Source: Chloroflexota bacterium
Lineage (GTDB): Bacteria; Chloroflexota; UBA11872
Reading direction: 5' to 3'
Assembly: GCA_022820025.1 (NCBI GenBank)
Contig: JAJEGF010000079.1
Coordinates: 1-57,831 of the forward strand
Length of the DNA: 57,831 bases
A program made the position numbers and the translations under genes. Under the pieces are notes generated by a model. The model was not told the DNA's origin. It did not search any database and saw nothing but the letters and a program-made list of their open reading frames with translations. Shown here piece after piece: positions 8,193 through 19,327 of the stretch (positions are counted from its first letter, which is position 1; every line of letters begins with the position of its first letter).

Positions 8193-9212
8193 TCAGTCGC
8201 GCCACACTTCGCCGAACAGCCGCAGCCAGTTGCCGCCCAGGATCTTGCGAGCGTCGTCTTCGCCGTACCCGCGCCGCAGCAGGCCCTCGGCCACGTTCAC
8301 GAACTCCAGCGGACCGGCAAAGCCATGCAGGTGGCGGTAGGGCTGCGGCACGTCGCCGGATTTCAGGTACGGCTCGTGGCCGTGCGATGACCCGATCCAG
8401 GCAAACCACTCGCGGCTCTGCCCCATGCAGAAGTCGGTGCCAACGGCTACCTGGTCCGGCCCCACCATGTCCACCAGGTAGTCGACGGCGTCCAGGTAGT
8501 CGTCCAGCGTGGACTCGTAGGCGTGGCGGTGGTGGTTGGGAAATGCGTTGGCGCCCACAATCCCGCCCTTGGCGGTCAGCGCGCGAATCGCCTCGTCGGT
8601 CTTGTTCCGCGGGTAATCCGTCTGCGAACGCGCGTTGGCGTGCGTAAACACCACCGGCTGCTCCGAGTGCTCGATGGTGTCCAGCACCGTGCGGTCGCCC
8701 ACGTGCGAGAGGTCGATCAGGATGCCCAGCTTGTTCATCTCGCGGATCGCCGCCAGGCCGATCACGCTCACGCCTTCGTCCGTGCGCTCCCAGCAGCCAT
8801 TCCCGAACAGGTTTCGCTCGTTGTACGTCAGCTGGACGATCCGCACGCCCAGGGCGTGAAAGAGCCGGAACCGCCGAACGTCGTTCTCCACCGGCGTCGC
8901 GTTCTGCCAGCCCAGGATGATCCCGGTACGTCCTTCCGCCTTCGCGGCGTGAATGTCGGCCACCGAGTGAATCGGCCTGATGTACTCGCCGAATTCCTCG
9001 AACCAGTGCAGCCACGTCGTGATGTTGTCCAGGGTCTGCTGAAAGTTGTGCCAGATCGCCGAGGTGGCGTTGCAGGCCGTGACCCCGCCATCGCGCAGTT
9101 CGCGAAATATCTGTTCGGCGCCCCAGTTGCTGGTATCCAGGCCGTCAATCACCACGGCCGACTCAAACAGCCGTCGAGCCGCCGCGCTGGGAACCCACTG
9201 CTCAGTCGTCAT
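8193..9212 (-). CDS. Membrane dipeptidase (renal dipeptidase-like, peptidase M19)
   Basis: 339 residues of an amidohydrolase-type TIM barrel. VVIDGLDTSNWG at residues 15-26 occupies the place of the family's first metal-binding strand (usually DGHND), here without the histidine. GIILGWQNATPVEND matches the second conserved block. IDLSHVGDRTVLD provides a conserved His, and FTHANARS another metal ligand (THAN for the usual SHS). VAVGTDFCMG gives the late Asp. The family cleaves dipeptides, including D-containing ones. The loss of the usual HxD at the N-terminus means that the metal site may be altered. The ribosome site GGAGG lies upstream of the ATG. No signal peptide is seen, so the protein is likely cytoplasmic. 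Confidence 0.85.
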   Translation of the reverse strand: MTTEQWVPSAAARRLFESAVVIDGLDTSNWGAEQIFRELRDGGVTACNATSAIWHNFQQTLDNITTWLHWFEEFGEYIRPIHSVADIHAAKAEGRTGIILGWQNATPVENDVRRFRLFHALGVRIVQLTYNERNLFGNGCWERTDEGVSVIGLAAIREMNKLGILIDLSHVGDRTVLDTIEHSEQPVVFTHANARSQTDYPRNKTDEAIRALTAKGGIVGANAFPNHHRHAYESTLDDYLDAVDYLVDMVGPDQVAVGTDFCMGQSREWFAWIGSSHGHEPYLKSGDVPQPYRHLHGFAGPLEFVNVAEGLLRRGYGEDDARKILGGNWLRLFGEVWRD

Positions 9213-9596
9213 CGCCGCCTCCGCTGGGCTGACCCCAACGCTTCACGTTGCGCCCGCGAGCATAACCGGCGGCGGAGCCGTCACCGGCGCGGCCGGCGTA
9301 GTCGGGGAAGCGCCCAGGCCCTTCCGAGTGAGATTCCTGCACAAGCCGCGGGCTGCCTACCGACTCGGTCGCTCGAACGCCGGGCCGTTCGCGGTCATGC
9401 CGGCCAAACTTGCGCTCCAATTGAGAAATAACTTGATAGAGAGACACTAAGATGATATAAAGGCACTGCACGAAAGGGTTCGGTCGGACGACTTGATGGC
9501 GCGACGTGCAATCGAGCAGCCGCGCGCTTACGAGTCACGACGGCAATCCCAGGGTGCTGATTCCCGTTGCATCGGCGGACGAGGAGGTTCGCGGAT
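9213..9596. other. Intergenic region upstream of clpB
   Basis: 384 nt between the divergent M19 gene and clpB. Most of it is GC-rich without a coding signature. An AT-rich island at 9418-9465 carries the clpB promoter (listed separately). The ribosome site gaggagg at 9581-9587 serves the clpB ATG. No CIRCE element (TTAGCACTC inverted repeat) is seen. Confidence 0.6.
9433..9461 (+). promoter_or_regulatory. Sigma70-type promoter of clpB
   Basis: TTGATA (9433-9438), a 17-nt spacer and TATAAA (9456-9461) make a near-consensus vegetative promoter in an otherwise GC-rich region. It leaves a leader of about 130 nt before clpB. The spacer and -35 overlap an imperfect CTTGA...CTAAG dyad that faintly recalls the HAIR operator of HspR, but the arms are incomplete. 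Confidence 0.7.
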
Positions 9597-12191
9597 ATGG
9601 CGTTTGACATAAACCGATTCACCGAGCGATCCCAGCAGGCCATCAGCCAGGCCGCAAACCTGTCGGCCGAGCACGGGCATGCCCAAATCCGCCCCGAGCA
9701 CCTGCTGGCCGCCTTGCTGGCCGATGCCGAAGGCATTGCCGTAACGGCGCTTGAGCGTTCGGGAGCGTCCCCGCGGGACCTGGGGTCAATGACCGACGCC
9801 GCATTGCAGCGGATTCCGCGGGTGAGCGGCGACGCAGCCTCGCCACAGTTGGCGCCGGCCGCGCGGGAAGTTCTGGTCCGCAGCCACGACGAACTCAAGT
9901 CGTTCGGGGACGAATTCGTCTCCACCGAGCACTTGCTGCTGGCCCTGCTTGAACATGGAGACCAAGCGTCTCGTCTCCTGCGGGACGCCGGGATCACTCG
10001 CGAGTCTCTCCTCGCGGCGCTGCGCGAAGTACGCGGCGCGCAGCGCGTAACCTCACAGTCGCCGGAAGCCTCGTTCGACGCGCTGGGCAAGTACGCCGTC
10101 GATCTCACCGACCTGGCCGACCGCGGCAAGCTGGACCCGGTCATCGGGCGCGACGAGGAGATTCGGCGCGTCATCCAGATCCTCAGCCGCCGCACCAAGA
10201 ACAACCCGGTGCTGCTGGGCGAGCCCGGCGTCGGCAAAACCGCCATCGTGGAAGGCCTGGCCCAGCGAATCGTGCGGGGCGATGTCCCCGAGGGACTGAA
10301 GGACAAGCGAGTCCTCGCGCTCGACTTCGGAGCCATGGTGGCTGGCGCCAAATACCGGGGCGAGTTTGAGGAGCGTCTGAAGGCGGTCCTCCACGAAATC
10401 ACGGCCGCTGAAGGCGAGATCGTGCCCTTCATCGACGAACTCCACACCGTCGTCGGCGCGGGCGCGGCCGAAGGCGCCATGGATGCCGCCAACATGCTCA
10501 AGCCCATGCTGGCGCGCGGCGAATTGCACGCGGTCGGCGCAACCACGCTCAACGAATACCGCAGGCACGTGGAGTCCGACGCCGCCCTGGAACGGCGCTT
10601 TCAGCCGGTCCTGGTGGCCGAGCCGTCGGTCGAGGACACCATCTCGATCCTGCGTGGCCTGCGCGACCGCTACGAGACCCACCACCAGGTGCAGATTCGC
10701 GACAGCGCGTTGATCGCCGCCGCCACCCTGGCCCATCGATACATCGCCGACCGGCAGTTGCCCGACAAGGCCATCGACGCGGTGGACGAAGCCGCCAGCC
10801 GCCTGCGGATGGAACTGACCTCGGCGCCGGCCGAACTCGATGAACTCAACCGCAAGGTCGTGCAACTCGAAATCGAGCGCGAGGGCTTGCGCAAGGAATC
10901 GGACGACGCGTCCCGCGAGCGCTTGGCCGCGCTGGAATCGGAGCTGGCGACCCTGCGGGAAGACCAGCGATCGTTGCAGGCCCGCTGGGACCGTGAACTG
11001 GCCGCCGCTGACGGGATTGCCGATCTGAAGCGCCGCCTGGACGAGCTGCAAACCGAGCTCGAACGGGCCACCCGCGAGATGGATCTCGAGACCGCGGCGA
11101 GAATTCGCTACGGCGAACTGCGCGAGGCCCGGCAGGCGCTGTCTGAGGCCGAGTCCATGATTGCGAGCGGCAAGCGGATCGTCCGGCAGGACGTCGACGA
11201 AGAAGACATCGCCGACGTCGTCGCCTTGTGGACCGGCATCCCGGTCAACAAGCTGCTGGAAGGCGACGCGCGCAAGCTGCTCCAACTGGAAGAGCGGTTG
11301 CACGCGCGTGTGGTGGGCCAGGACGATGCGGTCCACGCGGTTTCTACGGCGGTACGCCGCGCCCGCGCCGGCCTGCAAGACCCGAACCGTCCATTGGGCT
11401 CCCTGCTATTCCTTGGACCCACCGGCGTCGGCAAGACCGAGTTAGCCCGTGCGCTCGCGGAGCAGCTGTTCGACGACGAACGGGCGCTGATCCGCCTGGA
11501 CATGAGCGAGTACATGGAGCGTCACACCGTCAGCCGCATGATCGGCGCGCCGCCCGGCTACGTGGGCCATGACGAAGCGGGCCAGCTGACCGAAGCCGTG
11601 CGCCGCCACCCCTACAGCGTCGTGCTGTTCGACGAGGTCGAAAAGGCGCACCCGGATGTCCTCAACGCCTTGCTGCAAATCCTCGACGACGGCCGCCTGA
11701 CGGACGGCCACGGCCGCCTGGTCGACTTCCGCAACGTCGTGGTCATCCTGACCAGCAACATCGGCAGCGCGGCCATCATGGATGCCCTCGCCGTCCGGCC
11801 CCAAGACGCCGGCGCCCAGGCCCTGGCCGCCGCCCGCGGGCACTTCCGGCCCGAGCTGTTGAACCGCCTGGACGACATCGTGGTCTTTCAGCCACTCACC
11901 CGCGAGCAGCTACGGGAAATCGTCGGTCTGCGTGTGGCGGAGGTCAACCGGCGGCTGGCCGACCGGGGAATCGAACTCGACCTGACGCCGGCGGCGCTGG
12001 ACCTGCTGGCCGAGCAGGGCTACGACCCCGCATTCGGGGCCCGACCCCTCCGCCGCGCAATTCAGCGCACCCTCCTGGACGCCCTGTCTGACCGCCTTCT
12101 GCAAGGCGACATCACCGACGGCGAACGAATTGCGGTGAACGTCAAGGACGGCTGCCTGAGCTTCGGAGGCGTTGGGCGGTTGGCGGCGTAG
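9597..12191 (+). CDS. clpB: ClpB disaggregase (Hsp100 AAA+ chaperone)
   Basis: A two-ring-domain AAA+ ATPase that works with DnaK to pull proteins out of aggregates. The 864-residue product has the family length. Order of domains: N domain (residues 1-145, Clp_N repeats), NBD1 with Walker [10 protein letters not shown] near residue 208 and Walker [13 protein letters not shown], the coiled-coil middle domain about 400-520 (charged, ERDGL-type helices) that separates ClpB from ClpA/C, NBD2 with Walker [10 protein letters not shown] near residue 606 and Walker [13 protein letters not shown], and the C-terminal D2-small domain. I chose the ATG of MAFDINRF because gaggagg precedes it at good distance; an upstream ATG (9567) adds an unlike-family tail. 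Monocistronic, between its own promoter and a terminator. Confidence 0.97.
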   Translation: MAFDINRFTERSQQAISQAANLSAEHGHAQIRPEHLLAALLADAEGIAVTALERSGASPRDLGSMTDAALQRIPRVSGDAASPQLAPAAREVLVRSHDELKSFGDEFVSTEHLLLALLEHGDQASRLLRDAGITRESLLAALREVRGAQRVTSQSPEASFDALGKYAVDLTDLADRGKLDPVIGRDEEIRRVIQILSRRTKNNPVLLGEPGVGKTAIVEGLAQRIVRGDVPEGLKDKRVLALDFGAMVAGAKYRGEFEERLKAVLHEITAAEGEIVPFIDELHTVVGAGAAEGAMDAANMLKPMLARGELHAVGATTLNEYRRHVESDAALERRFQPVLVAEPSVEDTISILRGLRDRYETHHQVQIRDSALIAAATLAHRYIADRQLPDKAIDAVDEAASRLRMELTSAPAELDELNRKVVQLEIEREGLRKESDDASRERLAALESELATLREDQRSLQARWDRELAAADGIADLKRRLDELQTELERATREMDLETAARIRYGELREARQALSEAESMIASGKRIVRQDVDEEDIADVVALWTGIPVNKLLEGDARKLLQLEERLHARVVGQDDAVHAVSTAVRRARAGLQDPNRPLGSLLFLGPTGVGKTELARALAEQLFDDERALIRLDMSEYMERHTVSRMIGAPPGYVGHDEAGQLTEAVRRHPYSVVLFDEVEKAHPDVLNALLQILDDGRLTDGHGRLVDFRNVVVILTSNIGSAAIMDALAVRPQDAGAQALAAARGHFRPELLNRLDDIVVFQPLTREQLREIVGLRVAEVNRRLADRGIELDLTPAALDLLAEQGYDPAFGARPLRRAIQRTLLDALSDRLLQGDITDGERIAVNVKDGCLSFGGVGRLAA

Positions 12192-12199
12192 GCGCGAAT

Positions 12200-12220
12200 G
12201 CCCGCCTCTTGGAGGCGGGC
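12200..12220. terminator. Terminator hairpin after clpB
   Basis: A perfect 9-bp GC-rich stem (GCCCGCCTC / GAGGCGGGC) with a TTG loop starts 8 nt after the clpB stop codon. The trailing sequence TTCC is a poor U-tract, so termination may be partial or factor-assisted. Confidence 0.6.
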
Positions 12221-12342
12221 TTCCGGCTGCGACGCCGCGCTCGGCGCGTTGAAGCTGCGCGGGTCCGCGGGCGTAGAGCGCATCCTAGTATGCTTCGTAA
12301 CTGAACATACGAGACCGACCCCCACGCGAAGGTGACCTCGAT

Positions 12343-13368
12343 ATGGCGGACGACTGGCAGGAACTCCGAGTTTCAAACGACGCGTTGGACGACCCGCCCG
12401 AACTGCGCGCCCGGATGGACACCGAGGGCTACGTCTTCATCAAGGGACTGTTCAACCCTGACGACATGCTGTCGCTGCGGCGCGCGATGACCGAGAGGCT
12501 GCAGGAGCATGGCTGGCTGCGGGCGGGCACCGATCCACTCGACGGAATCGCCGTCATCGAGGCTCAGTGCACCGAGGGCGACACGGCCTACACCGACGTC
12601 TATCACCAGGTCTACAGGCTGCAGGAGTTCCACCGGTCAGGGCACTGGCCGGTGATCATGGATGCCATGGGCAAGATCATCGACGCGCCCGTGCTGCCCC
12701 ACCCCATGAAGATCGCGCGCATCTGGTTCCCCCAGTACACCGACCACACCACCCCGGCCCACCAGGACTTCGTGCATTTCCAGGGCACCTTCGACACCTA
12801 CACCTGCTGGGCGCCCGTGGGCGACTGCCCCGAAGAGCTTGGCGGCCTGGCTGTCGTGCCCGGCACTCACAAGGTCGGAAAGGTCGTCGACCACCACTTC
12901 TCCCTGGGCGCCGGCTCGCTCGTCGTGGACGAGGAAGCGCAGCAAGGCATCTGGCGCTCGACCAATTACGAGATCGGCGACGCCCTCTTGTTCCACAGCC
13001 TCACGGTCCACAAGGCCTTGCCCAACGTCACCGACGACCGCATGCGAATCTCGCTGGACAATCGCTACCAGTCCATCCACGAGCCGATCGCGGAGCACAT
13101 GCTCACGCCGCATCTGTCGCAGGACAACGCCTACGACTGGGACGACGTCTACGCCGACTGGACCGACGACGCGCTGAAGTACTACTGGACCGGCCGCGAC
13201 CAGGCGACCGTGCCTCGCGACCTCAGCTACGGCGAGCGCGGGTTTGCGGAAGCCGTGGAGCGTGCCGCCCAGGGAGATCCGGCCGCACGGCTCCACCTCG
13301 AGCGCATCGTGCGCCGCGACCCCACCTCGGACAACGCACGCAAGGCCGCCGCGGCGCTGTCGGCCTGA
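12343..13368 (+). CDS. Phytanoyl-CoA dioxygenase (PhyH) family protein
   Basis: A 341-residue Fe(II)/2-oxoglutarate-dependent oxygenase. The double-stranded beta-helix core carries the metal motif HxD in AHQDFVHF (about residue 141) and the distal His in SLTVHKALPN (about residue 222); the nearby DDRMRISLDNRY segment provides the Arg that normally binds 2-oxoglutarate. GFEGYV-like 'TEGYVFIKGLF' near residue 28 matches the family N-terminus. The substrate is unknown; in this family it ranges from phytanoyl-CoA to ectoine and halogenation substrates. About 60 residues after the core are family-unlike and may be a lid. It stands alone downstream of clpB's terminator, so it likely has its own promoter. 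Confidence 0.85.
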   Translation: MADDWQELRVSNDALDDPPELRARMDTEGYVFIKGLFNPDDMLSLRRAMTERLQEHGWLRAGTDPLDGIAVIEAQCTEGDTAYTDVYHQVYRLQEFHRSGHWPVIMDAMGKIIDAPVLPHPMKIARIWFPQYTDHTTPAHQDFVHFQGTFDTYTCWAPVGDCPEELGGLAVVPGTHKVGKVVDHHFSLGAGSLVVDEEAQQGIWRSTNYEIGDALLFHSLTVHKALPNVTDDRMRISLDNRYQSIHEPIAEHMLTPHLSQDNAYDWDDVYADWTDDALKYYWTGRDQATVPRDLSYGERGFAEAVERAAQGDPAARLHLERIVRRDPTSDNARKAAAALSA

Positions 13369-13382
13369 GGCTCTTGGACTGA

Positions 13383-13407
13383 CCCGGCTGTCGCGAGGCC
13401 AGCCGGG
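13383..13407. terminator. Candidate bidirectional terminator between convergent genes
   Basis: An 8-bp stem (CCCGGCTG / CAGCCGGG) with a 9-nt loop lies between the dioxygenase gene and the convergent SpoIID-domain gene. No U-tract follows on either strand, so this is weak support. Confidence 0.35.
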
Positions 13408-13441
13408 GAGTGGCTGCCATCCGCGGCGCCAGGCCCCCCTG

Positions 13442-15040
13442 CTAGCCCTGTGGCCCAGCCACTGGTTGCCGGTTGGAGCTTCGTCTCGCGTCCGCTGCCG
13501 GGGACGCTGAGCCGGATTGCTGGCCCACGCGCTCCACGACGACTCCCTGGTAATAGTGCGTGAGAATCTGGTCGAACGAATACCCATCCTTGGCCAGCCC
13601 CTGCGCGCCCCACTGGCTCATGCCGACGCCGTGGCCAAAGCCTCGTCCGTTGACGACCAGGCGAGGCGGGAGACGGAACTCGACGACATCCAGCGTTCCA
13701 CGCACCAACTGCACGTCGGCCGGCGCCTGGTCGAATGCCAGGCTGCGGCGCCGCTGTTCCATCGAAAACCCGTCGGCTTGCAGCGCCGCCACCCGGCGTG
13801 AGGTTGGGTTCAGCAGCACCAGGCGCTCGGCGGGCACGGTCCGAAACTCGGCGAACGCGCTGGGCAGTCCCAGCGTGATTCGAATGGCGTCCCCGGACAG
13901 GGTCACCGCGCCTTGACTGCCCAGCAGTTCCACTTCTGCGGGCTGCCCGCTCTGGGCGCTGCGGACCACGCGGACCTCGCCGAGCTCCCCAAGAACACCG
14001 CTTGCGGTCTTGAGCTCGGCCAACCGATGCAGCGGGATGGCACGCGTCCAGCGGTAACCCGCGGCGCCCCAGCTGACGCTCAGGGCTTCCACGTCGCTGG
14101 GTGACGGCACCCCGCGCAGGTACGGCACGTCCCGCCCCCACACGTCCACCGCGCTGGTGGTGTGATCGCCCATGTTCGAGGCGTAATACGCGGCGATCAG
14201 ATCGCCCTCGTACATCGCCACCACGCCCGAGGTTTCTCGCACGGCCTGAATCGTCGAGGGGTACTCGCTCGCGACGCCGCCGTAGGCCTGGCAAAACTGC
14301 GAATCGCAGATGTCATAGTCGGCCGACGGATCCAGTTGCCGCAGGGCGTAATTGCGCGCGGCCACGGCCTGGGCCTTGAGCGCTTCGACTTCCCAGCTCG
14401 GCGGAATCTCGGACCCCACGACTGACGCCAGGTAGTCGGCCAGCCGCAGCTCATTCACCACCTGCGGGTCTCCGCCGCTCAGGTCCACGAGAACGCGTCC
14501 GCGATAGGGACGGTCGTTGATGGTGGTGATGTCAGCAAGGTCGCGTGGCTGGATGTCGATCTGCTGCGGCAGCGGCGCCAGGAGCCGGCGGCCGATGTGC
14601 ACGCCCGCGCGCGGTGTGGCCAGGGCGGGAGCGACGCTGAATTCCGAGCGCAGCACCCGGCGGTCGCGGTGCTCGCGGCCATCCCAGCCATACGGGCCGA
14701 TCAACAGCTGCCCGTCCGGCCGTGATCCACGGGGTGTGCGGACCGCCAGGGCGTCCAATATCGGCGTTTCTTCAAGGTCCGGAAGCCGCAGGTAGCGCAG
14801 GGCCCAGCCGGCAGTCATGGCGGAGGTTTCAGATGGCAGGGGTTGCGCGTCCACCTGCACCGTCGCCGTCGGCGGCGGGACGAGCCGCAGCGCGCCGGGC
14901 GACACGGTCAGTTGAACCCGGATGGTCTCCGGCAAAGTTGGCGCGGCGGCGGACGGATGCGGGCCGACCACGAACACGACCGCCAGTGCCAGCGCAACAC
15001 AAACGGCCCGCCCGGCCTTCCAGCCGGGCGGGCCGTGCAA
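13442..15040 (-). CDS. SpoIID/LytB-domain exported protein
   Basis: A secreted protein with a SpoIID/LytB domain, a family of peptidoglycan lytic transglycosylases or amidase enhancers. Residues from about 185 (RGRVLVDLSG, NELRLADYLASVVGSEIPPSW) through KAQAVAARNYAL, CDSQFCQAYGG and AAYYASNMGDHT form the core; GFGHGVGMSQWGAQGLA near the C-terminus is the family signature. I chose a TTG start that gives a signal peptide with a K/R n-region and an AAA cleavage site. An ATG at 15181 in frame would overlap tatA by over 130 nt and gives a Pro/Arg-rich tail, so I reject it. A very stable hairpin covers codons 2-13. The neighbours (tatA, D,D-carboxypeptidase) suggest an envelope role. Confidence 0.8.
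   Translation of the reverse strand: MHGPPGWKAGRAVCVALALAVVFVVGPHPSAAAPTLPETIRVQLTVSPGALRLVPPPTATVQVDAQPLPSETSAMTAGWALRYLRLPDLEETPILDALAVRTPRGSRPDGQLLIGPYGWDGREHRDRRVLRSEFSVAPALATPRAGVHIGRRLLAPLPQQIDIQPRDLADITTINDRPYRGRVLVDLSGGDPQVVNELRLADYLASVVGSEIPPSWEVEALKAQAVAARNYALRQLDPSADYDICDSQFCQAYGGVASEYPSTIQAVRETSGVVAMYEGDLIAAYYASNMGDHTTSAVDVWGRDVPYLRGVPSPSDVEALSVSWGAAGYRWTRAIPLHRLAELKTASGVLGELGEVRVVRSAQSGQPAEVELLGSQGAVTLSGDAIRITLGLPSAFAEFRTVPAERLVLLNPTSRRVAALQADGFSMEQRRRSLAFDQAPADVQLVRGTLDVVEFRLPPRLVVNGRGFGHGVGMSQWGAQGLAKDGYSFDQILTHYYQGVVVERVGQQSGSASPAADARRSSNRQPVAGPQG
15004..15035 (-). terminator. tatA: 13-bp hairpin directly after tatA
   Basis: On the minus strand a perfect 13-bp stem (CGGCCCGCCCGGC / GCCGGGCGGGCCG) with a 6-nt loop begins 12 nt after the tatA stop codon and is followed by TTTGTGTT. 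It looks like an intrinsic terminator for tatA but lies inside the first codons of the next gene, so it may act as an attenuator that lowers expression of the SpoIID-domain gene. Confidence 0.6.
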
Positions 15041-15047
15041 CCAACGC

Positions 15048-15317
15048 CTAGTTGGTGGTTTCTTCCTTCTTCTTGGCTGGAGGCGTTTCGGCGTCGGCAG
15101 CGGAGGCCGTGGCGCCTTCGGCAGCGGCGGTCTCGTCCTCGCCGTCACCGTCACCTTCGCCTTCGCCCTCTTCGTCCTCATTGCGCGCTTCTTCGCGGAA
15201 TTCGCGCACGCTGGTGCCGAGGGCCCGGCCGATGCCGGCGATCCGGCCAGCGCCGAAGACGGCGATGACGATAAGCAGAATGATGATCAACTCGAACGGT
15301 CCAACGTTGAAGGGCAT
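15048..15317 (-). CDS. tatA: TatA/E twin-arginine translocase subunit
   Basis: An 89-residue protein with the classic TatA plan: a short N-terminal segment, one membrane helix (residues 8-21, LIIILLIVIAVFG), an amphipathic helix with GRALGTSVREFREE, and an acidic, flexible tail (GEGEGDGDGED) ending in lysines. It forms the pore-like part of the Tat pathway that exports folded proteins. A strong ribosome site (gaggaggg) precedes the ATG. tatB and tatC are not in the window; single-TatA plus TatC systems are common in many bacteria. Likely clients in this window are the beta-propeller lipoproteins and the molybdopterin oxidoreductase. Confidence 0.9.
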   Translation of the reverse strand: MPFNVGPFELIIILLIVIAVFGAGRIAGIGRALGTSVREFREEARNEDEEGEGEGDGDGEDETAAAEGATASAADAETPPAKKKEETTN

Positions 15318-15528
15318 GTCCCTCCTCTTTCTCGTGAGCGATTAGCCGCCGGGCAACCCGCGGACCCCGCCTGCGCTGTGCAGGCTGACGGACCACGACG
15401 ATTCGAGGCACGGGACCGTCGGGTGTCCATTCACCCGCGGGTCCGGTTCCCGAAGCGGCGCACCGGTCACCGTAACGATACGCGATTGTGCCATTCCAAC
15501 CACCGTCGCACGCACAATTCCGAAACAT

Positions 15529-16653
15529 CTAGCCTCGCGCCGCCAGCGCCCGGTAGCCGAAATCCAGCAACGTCTCCGCGTCGGCCAGACGGTCCTCGCT
15601 GCCCAACAGCACCACCATCAACCGCCGCGGCCCGCGCCTCGCCGCCGCGATCAGGTTGCCGCCGGCCTCCTCCGTGTGGCCGGTCTTGACCCCAATGGCA
15701 CCCTCGTACGACCAAAGCAATCCGTTGAGATTGCGGACGCTATACGAACGATTGGCCGGCCCGGCCGGAATCACGTGGATTTGGGTGGCCACAATCTGTG
15801 CCAGCAACGGAAACCGGTCCATGGCGTCAGCGGCCAGCACCGCCAGGTCAAAGGCCGTGGTGTATTGGTCCTCCGCATCCTGGCCGCCGGGGTTGGCAAA
15901 GTGCGTGTTGTTCAAGTCCAGGCGCCGGGCCAGGTCGTTCATTTGCGCCACCGTGTAGGCATCACCGCCAATCCCGTCGGCAATGGTGGCGGCGGCGTCG
16001 TTGGCGGATGGCAACAGCAGCGCGTACAGCAGGTGCTCCAGGGTCAACACGTCGCCCGGCCGGAGACCGGCCACGACCGAGGGTTCCCCAGTCGCGCTCT
16101 CCGGAACCTGAATGCGCGTATCCGGCGGCGCCTGTTCCAACGCCACGATGGCCGTGGCCAGCTTGGCCAGGCTCGCTGGCGGACGACGCTCCCCGGGGTT
16201 TTTCGAGAACACGACCGTTCGCTCGCCCATGTCCACCAGCAAGGCGGCACGGGCCGAAATCGGTGGCGCTTCCACCGGTCGCGTAAACGGGCTGTCGATG
16301 AACGCCGCCGTCGTGGGTACCCGCTGGACGCGCGACTCCGATGTTTCAGGCGACAGAAGATTCACAACGCGCCCCTCGTCCGGCGGCGGGGGCTCGACGG
16401 AAGACAATAGTCGGACGAGCAGCAAGACGCCTGCAATCACCAATAGGCAAATGAACACAACGCTGGACAGCTGCCGCAGTTGGGTTCGCCGCGCGTGGCG
16501 CGCCTTCGCCACCGCCGAGCGCTCGCGCAGTCTCGCGTGGTAAATGGGCGGCGGTATGGCTGCCCGTCGGCGCCCCACCGGCCTCGCGAACAAGGCGTCC
16601 TGCGACCAGTCCTCGTCGTCCAATTCGGGCCGGGGCGGGGCGCGCCGGCTCAT
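15529..16653 (-). CDS. D-alanyl-D-alanine carboxypeptidase (peptidase S11)
   Basis: A 374-residue membrane-anchored penicillin-binding protein of the DacA/DacF class, which removes the terminal D-Ala from peptidoglycan stem peptides. After a basic cytoplasmic tail, one membrane helix lies around residues 65-85. The catalytic motifs are in order: SLAK (PASLAKLATA), SAN (LPSANDAAATI) and KTG (VKTGHTEEAGG). An N-terminal rather than C-terminal anchor is unlike E. coli DacA. The ATG overlaps the pyrE stop (ATGA), so the two are translationally coupled. Beyond the domain there is no C-terminal beta-rich PBP5-C extension. Confidence 0.9.
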   Translation of the reverse strand: MSRRAPPRPELDDEDWSQDALFARPVGRRRAAIPPPIYHARLRERSAVAKARHARRTQLRQLSSVVFICLLVIAGVLLLVRLLSSVEPPPPDEGRVVNLLSPETSESRVQRVPTTAAFIDSPFTRPVEAPPISARAALLVDMGERTVVFSKNPGERRPPASLAKLATAIVALEQAPPDTRIQVPESATGEPSVVAGLRPGDVLTLEHLLYALLLPSANDAAATIADGIGGDAYTVAQMNDLARRLDLNNTHFANPGGQDAEDQYTTAFDLAVLAADAMDRFPLLAQIVATQIHVIPAGPANRSYSVRNLNGLLWSYEGAIGVKTGHTEEAGGNLIAAARRGPRRLMVVLLGSEDRLADAETLLDFGYRALAARG

Positions 16654-17330
16654 GGCCGTTGCGCGTCCAGGTAGTCCAGGCTGCGCCGGAACTCGTCCTC
16701 GCTGATCAGCCGTTCGCTCATGTAGAGATTCAACATGGCCGGCAGCGTCACGATCGAGATCAGGCGCAGACCGTGGTACTCCAGCCGCCGGGCCGCCCCC
16801 ACGTCGCGGTCCACCAGCACGATCACGTCGCGCACTTGCAGCCCTTCGCCACGCAGCGCCTGCGCGGTCTGAATCACCGAGCCGCCCGACGTAATCAGGT
16901 CATCCACCAGCAGTACCTGCTGGCCCGGCAGGAACCGCCCCACGATCTCCAGCCCTGCGGGATCGGATTCCGGCTTGACATAAATCAGCGGCATGTCGCA
17001 CGTCAGCGAGTACGCCGTCGCCAGGTGCAAGCCGCCCATGGGTACGCCCGCCACCAGCTCAAACGGCTCTGCCCGCTGATGCCGTCGAGCTTCCGCCAGG
17101 TTCGCCGCGTCGCGCACCAGCGCCGCCGCCGTCCGCAGCGCCGATGGCACGGCCACCAGGCGCTTCGGGTCAACGTAGACCGGGGAATTCACCGTGGACC
17201 GGCCCAGCGTGTAACTACCGAACTGGATACCGCCCAGTTCGTAGATCTGCCGAGCCAGGTCGAGGGCGCTGAGTTCGTCCGTGAGCGCTACTCCGCGTAT
17301 GTGGCAAACAGCGGCCAGCGGTCCCGCCAA
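16650..17330 (-). CDS. pyrE: Orotate phosphoribosyltransferase
   Basis: Transfers phosphoribosyl from PRPP to orotate, giving OMP, in pyrimidine synthesis. The PRPP motif VLLVDDLITSGGS is present in the C-terminal half, and FGSYTLGRSTVNSPVYVD matches the N-terminal orotate region. I chose a TTG start (226 residues) after a GGGGGG stretch because a sigma70-type promoter at 17361-17389 makes the ATG at 17540 impossible, and because the region upstream of the domain is Arg/Pro-rich and unlike the family. The real start could be slightly further down. Its stop overlaps the start of the S11 peptidase gene. Confidence 0.9.
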   Translation of the reverse strand: MAGPLAAVCHIRGVALTDELSALDLARQIYELGGIQFGSYTLGRSTVNSPVYVDPKRLVAVPSALRTAAALVRDAANLAEARRHQRAEPFELVAGVPMGGLHLATAYSLTCDMPLIYVKPESDPAGLEIVGRFLPGQQVLLVDDLITSGGSVIQTAQALRGEGLQVRDVIVLVDRDVGAARRLEYHGLRLISIVTLPAMLNLYMSERLISEDEFRRSLDYLDAQRP

Positions 17331-17360
17331 CGCCCCCCGAGGCGGACCGGGCGTGCGCAG

Positions 17361-17389
17361 ATTATTGTCAAGTCGGTTTAGCCGGTCAA
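17361..17389 (-). promoter_or_regulatory. pyrE: Sigma70-type promoter of pyrE
   Basis: On the minus strand TTGACC (17384-17389), a 17-nt spacer and AATAAT (17361-17366). It sits about 30 nt before the chosen pyrE start and supports that start. Confidence 0.65.
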
Positions 17390-17623
17390 GACTTTTACCC
17401 CGGGCAGGGGCTCGGCCCTGACCCGGCCACGCCCCACGCCGGCTGGATTGTCGGCGTCTCCCGAGCCGCTGCCGCGAACGGACGCTGCCGCGCGTGGGAC
17501 AATCCATCACCCGGCGGCGCCGATGCTGCGCTCCGGCCAACGGTCAACAACGGGACACCGCTCATCAGAATCCTCTGGCGGCTGATTCTCTACCTGCGCA
17601 GTCAGAAACTGCTGCTCGCGGGC

Positions 17624-19326
<1,703 letters not shown>

Positions 19327-19327
<1 letters not shown>

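Noticed and set aside
9418..9465. CIRCE heat-shock element before clpB
   Set aside because: The TTAGCACTC/GAGTGCTAA dyad is not there; only a weak HAIR-like dyad is visible.
10053..11378. Long open frame opposite clpB
   Set aside because: Antisense shadow in a GC-rich gene; composition is low-information and no family is recognisable.
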